Shown piece after piece: positions 4,602 to 9,411 of a stretch of DNA of 9,411 nucleotides (position 1 is its first letter; each line of letters starts with the position of its first letter). The position numbers and the translations under genes were made by a program. The notes beneath the pieces were generated by a model that searched no databases, was not told where the DNA came from, and saw only the letters and a list, made by a program, of their open reading frames with translations. Source of the stretch: Scatomorpha sp964345235 (GTDB lineage Bacteria > Bacillota > Clostridia > Oscillospirales > Oscillospiraceae); NCBI GenBank assembly GCA_964345235.1, contig CAYFQE010000028.1:1-9411 (forward strand), written 5' to 3'.

Positions 4602-5861
4602 GTGCTGCATATTCCTTATGGAAACACACATTTTGAATTTGCAAAGAGCAGAGCGGATGCGGTGTTGACATCGCGTATAGAAGAACTCCAAGCGGAAGGA
4701 GACGGCTTGGAAATTGTTAAAAAGGCGATGGAAAATCCCATAGATTCTCCGCGGCTTTCCGAGCTTGCAAAAGGAAAAAAGAACTGTGTAATCATCATAT
4801 CCGACCATACCAGACCTGTTCCCAGCAAGGATATTCTTCCGAATATGTTTAGAGAGCTTAAGGAAGGAAATCCCGATATCGATATCACACTCCTTGTGGC
4901 AACCGGTTTCCACAGACCGACGAGCGATAATGAGCTCCTGAGCAAACTTGGCGAAGATATCATGAATCAGGTCAAGATTGTCATACACGATTGCAAAAAT
5001 GCCGAGTCGAATGTCGAAATCGGTGTTCTGCCCTCGGGCGCGCCCTGTGTTATAGACAAGCTTGCCGTCGAAGCAGACCTGCTCATATCCGAGGGCTTTA
5101 TAGAGCCGCACTTCTTTGCGGGCTTTTCAGGCGGACGCAAGAGCGTTTTGCCCGGAATTTCCGATCAGGTGACAGTACTAGGAAATCACTGCTCCCGCTT
5201 TATACACAGCGAAAATTCCCGCACAGGAATTCTCGACGGAAACCCGATGCACGAGGACATGCTGGCCGCCGCCGAAATGGCAAAATTGGCATACATCGTC
5301 AATGTCGTCATCGACGAAAGCAAAAGAACGGTTGCCGCATTTGCCGGAAATCCCGTAACCGCCCACAGAAAGGGTTGCGACTTCCTTTTAAGCTACTGCA
5401 AGGTTGCGCCCGTCTATTCCGACATAGTAATCACATCAAACGGCGGCGCTCCTCTGGATCAAAACATCTATCAAACGGCCAAGGGTATGAGCGCGGCTGA
5501 GGCAAGCTGTAAAGAAGGCGGCGTTATCATACTCTGCGCCGAGTGCGCCGACGGACACGGCGGCCAAGTTTTCTATGAGGCTATGAGAGATTGCGACAAT
5601 GTTTTCGATCTTTATGATAAATGCATGGCAACGCCGCAGGACAAAACCATTCCCGATCAGTGGGAAATCCAGATTCTTTGCAGAATACTCAAAAAGTATA
5701 AGATGATTTTCGTAACTCGTCCCGAAATCAAAGAGATGATAGAAGAAATGAAGATGATTTATGCGCCCGATTTGGAAGAGGCGCTTAAGATGGCGAAGGC
5801 CATGGGCAAAGAAAGTATAACAGTAATTCCTAACGGTGTATCCGTTATTGTAAAAGAATAA
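4602..5861 (+). CDS. larA: Nickel-pincer-dependent lactate racemase (LarA family)
   Basis: A 419-residue LarA-family protein of typical length. LarA interconverts L- and D-lactate with the covalently bound nickel-pincer nucleotide (NPN) cofactor by hydride transfer, in the cytoplasm. The key residues known from Lactiplantibacillus plantarum LarA all have counterparts at a constant offset of -4: D68 and R71 (SDHTRPVP), H104 (GFHRP), H170 and cofactor-lysine K180 (EPHFFAGFSGGRKS), nickel ligand H196 (GNHCS), Q291 and K294 (QTAKG). The start is GTG, supported by GGGGAG at 4590-4595 six bases upstream. It is the first gene of the operon, 26 bp before the dehydrogenase, so it probably supplies the D-isomer to that enzyme. 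A. woodii lctF is a comparable operon racemase. LarA homologues acting on other 2-hydroxyacids exist, so lactate is inferred from context. The cofactor genes larB, larC and larE are not in the window. Confidence 0.92.
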   Translation: MLHIPYGNTHFEFAKSRADAVLTSRIEELQAEGDGLEIVKKAMENPIDSPRLSELAKGKKNCVIIISDHTRPVPSKDILPNMFRELKEGNPDIDITLLVATGFHRPTSDNELLSKLGEDIMNQVKIVIHDCKNAESNVEIGVLPSGAPCVIDKLAVEADLLISEGFIEPHFFAGFSGGRKSVLPGISDQVTVLGNHCSRFIHSENSRTGILDGNPMHEDMLAAAEMAKLAYIVNVVIDESKRTVAAFAGNPVTAHRKGCDFLLSYCKVAPVYSDIVITSNGGAPLDQNIYQTAKGMSAAEASCKEGGVIILCAECADGHGGQVFYEAMRDCDNVFDLYDKCMATPQDKTIPDQWEIQILCRILKKYKMIFVTRPEIKEMIEEMKMIYAPDLEEALKMAKAMGKESITVIPNGVSVIVKE

Positions 5862-5874
5862 AAATTAATAACAC

Positions 5875-5880
5875 AGGAGG
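5875..5880 (+). promoter_or_regulatory. Consensus ribosome binding site of the dehydrogenase gene
   Basis: AGGAGG, 7 bp before the ATG at 5888. It lies in the 26-bp gap after larA and fixes the start of the dehydrogenase. Confidence 0.85.
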
Positions 5881-5887
5881 ATTTTAA

Positions 5888-7306
5888 ATGTCGAAGTACA
5901 ACAAAATCACCCCGGAAATTGCCGAACAGCTCAAAGCTGTTGTAGGAGAAAAGAGATTCTTCGTTGGCGATGCCATAAATCCGGACTACAGTCACGATGA
6001 GATGCCCATTTACGGAAAATTTTTACCCGAGGCGGTTTGCGAGGTTGAGAGCACTGAAGAAGTGTCCGCAATACTGAAAATCTGCTCGGAGAACAAAATT
6101 CCGGTAACTCCCAGAGGCGCAGGTACCGGCCTTGTCGGAGGCTGTGTTCCCATATACGGCGGCGTAGTGCTCGGAACCGCACGCATGAACAAGATACTCG
6201 AATACGACATGAACAACTTTGCCGTTCGCGTACAACCCGGCGTTCTGCTTCAAGATTTGGCGGCCGATGCCCTTGACCACGGCCTCATGTATCCGCCCGA
6301 TCCGGGTGAAAAAACCTCAACATTGGGCGGCAATGTCGCAACCAACGCAGGCGGCATGCGCGCCGTCAAGTACGGTGTCACCAGAGACTATGTTCTCTCC
6401 ATGACAGTTGTTCTCCCAACAGGCGAGGTTATGGAGCTTGGAAAAACAGTCTTTAAGACAAGCTCCGGCTACAGCCTGCTTCACCTCATGATAGGCTCCG
6501 AGGGAACTTTGGGAATAATCACCGAGCTCACATTAAAGCTCGTTCCGAAGCCGAATTTCGATATTTCCTTCATCCTGCCTTTCCCCGATATCGAAAGTTG
6601 CATTTCTACCGTTCCCAAGATTAAGTTTGCCAATCTCGACCCTCAGTCCATCGAGTTTATGGAGAAAAACATTGTCGAGTCTTCGGCGGCATTCACGGGC
6701 AATCCCGTGTTTCCCACCGAGTATGAAGGAGAATCTGTCGAAGCCAGCATTCTGGTAACCTTGGTAGGTGACAGCGAAGAAGAGCTTGAGCCTAAGATGG
6801 AACGCTTGGCGGAAATAGCTGAAGAAGCAGGCGCCTTTGATGTTCTGGTTGTAGACACACCCACACTCAAGAAAGATGTTTGGGCTGCCAGAAGCAGCTT
6901 CCTCACAGCCATCGAGGCAGATACAAAGCTTCTCGACGAGATGGATGTCGTTGTCCCCGTCGATAAGATTCCCGAGTTTTTGATGTATGTCCACGAGCAG
7001 GGCAAGGAACACAACATAAGCATCAGAAACTTCGGACACGCCGGAGACGGCAACCTCCACATCTATTGCTGCTCCAACGATCTGAGCGAAGAAGAGTTCC
7101 TAAAGGTAAATAAGATTATCATGGACAACTGCTATACCAAGTGCAAGGAATTCGACGGACAGGTTTCGGGCGAGCACGCCATTGGACACGCAAAGAAGGA
7201 CTACCTGCTTGAGTCTGCCGGCCAGACAGCCTACGATTTAATGGGCCAGATTAAAAAGGTGTTCGATCCCAATATGATTCTCAACCCCGGAAAGGTCTGC
7301 ATCTAA
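5888..7306 (+). CDS. lctD: FAD-dependent D-lactate dehydrogenase (GlcD/LctD type), partner of EtfAB
   Basis: A 472-residue flavoprotein of the FAD-binding type 4 / FAD-oxidase C family. The N-terminal FAD-binding domain has the PRGAGTGLVGG loop at 75-85, PPDPGEKTSTLGGNVATNAG at 136-155 and SEGTLGI at 204-210. The C-terminal cap domain has VWAARSS at 331-337, GHAGDGNLH at 383-391 and GQVSGEHAIG at 424-433; H384, H391 and E429 are the likely metal ligands by analogy with D-2-hydroxyglutarate and D-lactate dehydrogenases. It ends with the family's typical ILNPGKV. It lacks the FeS partner subunits seen in GlcDEF. Placement between a lactate racemase and etfBA points to the LctD role of A. woodii: D-lactate to pyruvate, with electrons passed to EtfAB for NAD+ reduction coupled to ferredoxin oxidation. 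Glycolate or another 2-hydroxyacid remains possible. The start is set by the AGGAGG at 5875-5880. Confidence 0.9.
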   Translation: MSKYNKITPEIAEQLKAVVGEKRFFVGDAINPDYSHDEMPIYGKFLPEAVCEVESTEEVSAILKICSENKIPVTPRGAGTGLVGGCVPIYGGVVLGTARMNKILEYDMNNFAVRVQPGVLLQDLAADALDHGLMYPPDPGEKTSTLGGNVATNAGGMRAVKYGVTRDYVLSMTVVLPTGEVMELGKTVFKTSSGYSLLHLMIGSEGTLGIITELTLKLVPKPNFDISFILPFPDIESCISTVPKIKFANLDPQSIEFMEKNIVESSAAFTGNPVFPTEYEGESVEASILVTLVGDSEEELEPKMERLAEIAEEAGAFDVLVVDTPTLKKDVWAARSSFLTAIEADTKLLDEMDVVVPVDKIPEFLMYVHEQGKEHNISIRNFGHAGDGNLHIYCCSNDLSEEEFLKVNKIIMDNCYTKCKEFDGQVSGEHAIGHAKKDYLLESAGQTAYDLMGQIKKVFDPNMILNPGKVCI

Positions 7307-7334
7307 TCAGCTTAGACTCGATATAAATTAAAGT

Positions 7335-7363
7335 ATATGAGGGGGCAGGCCGCCCCCTCATAT
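7335..7363 (+). repeat. Perfect intercistronic stem-loop between the dehydrogenase gene and etfB
   Basis: ATATGAGGGGGC (7335-7346) and its exact complement (7352-7363) form a 12-bp stem with a 5-nt AGGCC loop. There is no T-run after it, and the etfB ribosome binding site (7370-7374) lies outside the stem. It is therefore not a standard terminator and does not directly hide the site. It may mark an RNA processing or stability point, or act as a weak attenuator that sets dehydrogenase:Etf ratios. Confidence 0.85.
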
Positions 7364-7381
7364 GGAAATAGGAGATAATAT

Positions 7382-8185
7382 ATGTTAAATATTCTTGTCT
7401 GTGTAAAACAGGTTCCGGATGTCGATTTGGTCACGATGGATCCCGAAACCGGAAATCTGGTGCGTGAGGGAGTGCCTGTTTTTACAAACCCCCTCGACCT
7501 CAATGCGCTTGAAGCGGCGCTCAGAGTAAAGAAGGAATACGGCGGAGAAGTCACTGTAATTACAATGGGCCCCCCGGTAGCAGAGTCCACTCTCAGAGAG
7601 TGCATTTCCGTGGGTGCAGACCACGCAGTGCTGATTACCGGCCGTCCCTTCGGCGGAGCCGACACGCTCTCCACCTCTTATCCGATACTTATGGCCGCAA
7701 ATATGCTTGACAAAAAGTTCGATATGATTTTCTGCGGAAAAGAGTCTATCGACGGCGCCACGGGGCAAATGGGAAGTCAGCTTGCCGAGCGCTTCGATGC
7801 CGCCCAGGTTACGGGTTGCTTTAAGATACTCAAAGTCGATACCGAAAAAAAGACAGTACTTGCCGAAAGAGAGCTTGAAAAGGGAATCGAGACGGTCGAG
7901 GCCGACCTTCCCTGCCTTTTCACGGTGGAAAAAGAGAACTACAGGGCCAGAATCCCCAACTTTAAGGGAAAAATGGCTGCAAAGAAAGCCGCAATAACAG
8001 TGTTTGGCGAGAATGATATCGACGGACTCGACATGCAGAAAATAGGCGTTCCCGGATCAGGAACAATCGTACCCAGAATCTATCCCCCTGCGCTCCCCGA
8101 GCCGGGACAGATTATAAGCGAAGGCAACGCCGAAAAAGATGTAAATAAGCTCTTCGAGCTTCTTTCAGCAAAAGGCGCCATTTAG
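7382..8185 (+). CDS. etfB: Electron transfer flavoprotein beta subunit (EtfB/LctB type)
   Basis: A 267-residue EtfB of usual length. The beta subunit joins EtfA in a flavin-carrying heterodimer; in bifurcating Etfs it carries the FAD that reacts with NAD(H) and ferredoxin. Motifs: CVKQVPD at 7-13, SVGADHAVLI about 77-85, the GGADTLSTSY segment at 91-100 and GKESIDGATGQMG at 119-131, the position where bifurcating EtfBs have a variant of GKQAIDGDTAQVG. The C-terminus has the long arm about 228-267 that contacts EtfA. The AGGAG at 7370-7374 is 7 bp before the ATG. It is third in the operon, 75 bp after the dehydrogenase behind a strong stem-loop, and 9 bp before etfA. Lactate-linked electron confurcation is inferred from the neighbours; the EtfB family call is firm. 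Confidence 0.94.
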   Translation: MLNILVCVKQVPDVDLVTMDPETGNLVREGVPVFTNPLDLNALEAALRVKKEYGGEVTVITMGPPVAESTLRECISVGADHAVLITGRPFGGADTLSTSYPILMAANMLDKKFDMIFCGKESIDGATGQMGSQLAERFDAAQVTGCFKILKVDTEKKTVLAERELEKGIETVEADLPCLFTVEKENYRARIPNFKGKMAAKKAAITVFGENDIDGLDMQKIGVPGSGTIVPRIYPPALPEPGQIISEGNAEKDVNKLFELLSAKGAI

Positions 8186-8189
8186 GAGG
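8184..8189 (+). promoter_or_regulatory. etfA ribosome binding site overlapping the etfB stop codon
   Basis: AGGAGG shares its first two bases with the TAG stop of etfB (8183-8185) and lies 5 bp before the etfA ATG. This suggests translational coupling, fitting a 1:1 heterodimer. Confidence 0.85.
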
Positions 8190-8194
8190 GAAAC

Positions 8195-9193
8195 ATGAAT
8201 AAAAGAGATTATAAAAACATCTGGGTTTACATCGAGAACGATGGCGGAAAGGTAGCTCCGGTATCCTTAGAGCTTCTCTGTGAAGCGCGCAAACTCTGCA
8301 ATGTTATGGACGAAAAACTCTATGCCGTCCTTCTCAACAAATTTGACGAGGAAGATATGCAGAAGATTCGCGAATGCGGTATCGACGGAACCATCACGGT
8401 TCTGGGCACCGGCTATGAGTATTACAATACCGATGCATATTCCAACGCTTTCACGGTACTTTCGCAAAAATACAATCCCTCAACGATTTTTGTGGGCGGC
8501 ACAATAAACGGGCGCGACTTTGCTCCCAGATTTGCCGTACAGCTCAACACGGGCTGCACCTCAGATGCTATGGAAGTTCAGTATGACGAGAAAACCGGAG
8601 ATCTCGAGTTTATCGAGCCGGCAGTCGGCGGAAAAATCATGGCAGTCATCACCTTCCCCGAGCTTCGTCCCCAGGTCAGCACAATAAGACCCGGAACTTT
8701 CAAGTTCGAGCCCACGGGCGCAAAGGATAAAATCGAGGAAATAGTAGAAAAAATAGACTTCCCCATAGAAAACATCCGCATGAGGCACCTCTCGTTTAAT
8801 GAATTCGACTATGACCCCGATTTAGAGATAGCAGATGCCGAAGTTATAATCGGCGTCGGAAACGGCCTTAAGGAAGAAGAAGACCTTCAGCGCTACAGAG
8901 AGCTTGCAAAGCTTCTGGGCGGAAAATTGGGTTGTACAAGACCCCTGTTCGATAGGGACATCCTCCCATACAAGCTTCAGATAGGTCAGTCCGGCGTAAT
9001 AATCAAGCCCAAGCTCTATATAGGCTTCGGCATTTCGGGCGCTGTAAACCATGTTGCCGGCATAACCGCCGATACCTTTGTTGCGGTTAATACCAACCCC
9101 GATGCGCAAATTTTCAACTACTGCGATTACGGCATAGTCGGAGATATGAACGAAGTCTGCGATTTGATGATTTCGATGCTCAAGAATAAATAA
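8195..9193 (+). CDS. etfA: Electron transfer flavoprotein alpha subunit (EtfA/LctC type, without ferredoxin domain)
   Basis: A 332-residue EtfA. The N-terminal Etf domain (about 8-190) includes GRDFAPRFAVQLNTGCTSD at 106-124. The C-terminal FAD-binding domain shows CTRPLFDRD at 247-255, QIGQSG at 262-267, GFGISGAVNH at 277-286, NTNPDAQIFNYCDYG at 299-313 and IVGD at 314-317, all diagnostic of the family. EtfA holds the FAD that shuttles electrons between EtfB and the dehydrogenase. No N-terminal CxxCxxC cluster is present, so the ferredoxin-like domain I recall for A. woodii LctC is absent. Length fits ordinary EtfA, and the ATG with an AGGAGG 5 bp upstream leaves no room for a missed extension, because etfB ends 9 bp before. 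It is the last gene of the operon, followed by a strong terminator. Confidence 0.95.
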   Translation: MNKRDYKNIWVYIENDGGKVAPVSLELLCEARKLCNVMDEKLYAVLLNKFDEEDMQKIRECGIDGTITVLGTGYEYYNTDAYSNAFTVLSQKYNPSTIFVGGTINGRDFAPRFAVQLNTGCTSDAMEVQYDEKTGDLEFIEPAVGGKIMAVITFPELRPQVSTIRPGTFKFEPTGAKDKIEEIVEKIDFPIENIRMRHLSFNEFDYDPDLEIADAEVIIGVGNGLKEEEDLQRYRELAKLLGGKLGCTRPLFDRDILPYKLQIGQSGVIIKPKLYIGFGISGAVNHVAGITADTFVAVNTNPDAQIFNYCDYGIVGDMNEVCDLMISMLKNK

Positions 9194-9221
9194 ATTCCTT
9201 AGCGCCAAAAATCAAATACTC

Positions 9222-9270
9222 AAAAAGAACGAAGCTGCGGCGGTTTTGCCGAAGCTTCGTTCTTTTTTAT
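9222..9270 (+). terminator. Strong intrinsic terminator of the lactate operon
   Basis: A 12-bp outer stem (9225-9236 with 9253-9264, AAGAACGAAGCT and its complement), an inner 4-bp CGGC/GCCG extension (9238-9241 with 9248-9251), a 6-nt loop, then TTTTTT. It lies about 30 bp after the etfA stop and closes the operon, so no permease gene is co-transcribed downstream. Confidence 0.9.
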
Positions 9271-9411
9271 AAGAAATTACAAAGTTTTCTATACTCATAG
9301 GCTAAAAGAGAAAAAAGCTAAGCAATATAGGCTTTTATACTATTTAATATAGCTAGGGATATAAGCAGAGCGATGTTTTAGATTCAAATAATAAAAATGA
9401 AGAAAAACTAA
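9271..9411. other. AT-rich right edge without a recognisable gene
   Basis: The last 141 bp are AT-rich with stop codons in all frames. Two short ATAGGCT repeats (9298-9304 and 9327-9333) are visible. I find no convincing promoter with both boxes, no ribosome binding site and no RNA gene. Confidence 0.5.

Noticed and set aside
4599..5111. 170-codon frame antisense to larA
   Set aside because: It mirrors the codon bias of larA, has no start signals, and ends at the larA start; no recognisable domain.
5833..5847. Short inverted repeat AACGG/CCGTT at the end of larA
   Set aside because: A 5-bp stem within coding sequence, followed by only a mixed AT stretch; too weak to call a terminator.
6533..7060. 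Long antisense frames inside the dehydrogenase gene
   Set aside because: Opposite a fully motif-supported gene; no promoter or ribosome binding site and no family resemblance.
9271..9411. Possible promoter, small RNA or repeat element at the right edge
   Set aside because: TATACT-like boxes are present but no -35 partner at proper spacing; the ATAGGCT repeats are only 7 bp and not unusual for AT-rich DNA.

Overview
The window looks like chromosomal DNA of an anaerobic, low-to-moderate G+C Gram-positive bacterium (Bacillota, probably Clostridia). Support: strong AGGAGG-type ribosome binding sites, a typical Firmicute lipoprotein signal peptide, intrinsic terminators with T-runs, sigma-A-like promoters (TTGACA/TAAAAT with 16-17 bp spacers), and an anaerobic-type lactate oxidation operon with its own EtfAB. 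I cannot name a genus. I see no insertion sequence, prophage, CRISPR array or toxin-antitoxin pair.

Layout. Positions 1-829 are read leftwards: the 5' part of a lipoprotein gene running off the left edge (1-162), a small secreted SH3-like protein (331-666), and tRNA-Leu(CAG) (742-829), with recognisable promoters and terminators between them. A solitary, well-expressed-looking 64-residue protein of unknown function (1135-1329) is read rightwards behind a strong promoter and an AT-rich repeat. It converges on a TatD-family metal-dependent hydrolase (1389-2147, minus) across a shared terminator. An O-antigen ligase/polymerase-like membrane protein (2233-3495) diverges from tatD, and the two promoters overlap at their -35 boxes. 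A formiminotransferase-cyclodeaminase-family gene (3647-4291) follows with its own promoter and terminator.

The main content is a self-contained four-gene operon (promoter near 4434-4462, terminator 9222-9270): larA (nickel-pincer 2-hydroxyacid racemase, probably lactate racemase), a GlcD-type FAD-dependent D-lactate dehydrogenase, etfB and etfA. Together they resemble the Acetobacterium woodii lct system. LarA would interconvert L- and D-lactate, the dehydrogenase would oxidise D-lactate to pyruvate, and EtfAB would pass electrons to NAD+ with reduced ferredoxin driving the uphill step (flavin-based electron confurcation). Differences from that model: racemase first, no lactate permease, no LarB/C/E cofactor genes in view, and an EtfA without the N-terminal ferredoxin domain described for A. 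woodii LctC. A perfect 12-bp stem-loop lies between the dehydrogenase and etfB. An AT-rich palindrome overlaps the operon's -10 box and resembles clostridial Rex (NADH-sensing) operators.

The most notable items are this operon variant and its stem-loop, the possible redox operator, and the orphan 64-residue gene. I found no clearly unprecedented system; most of the window is ordinary chromosome.
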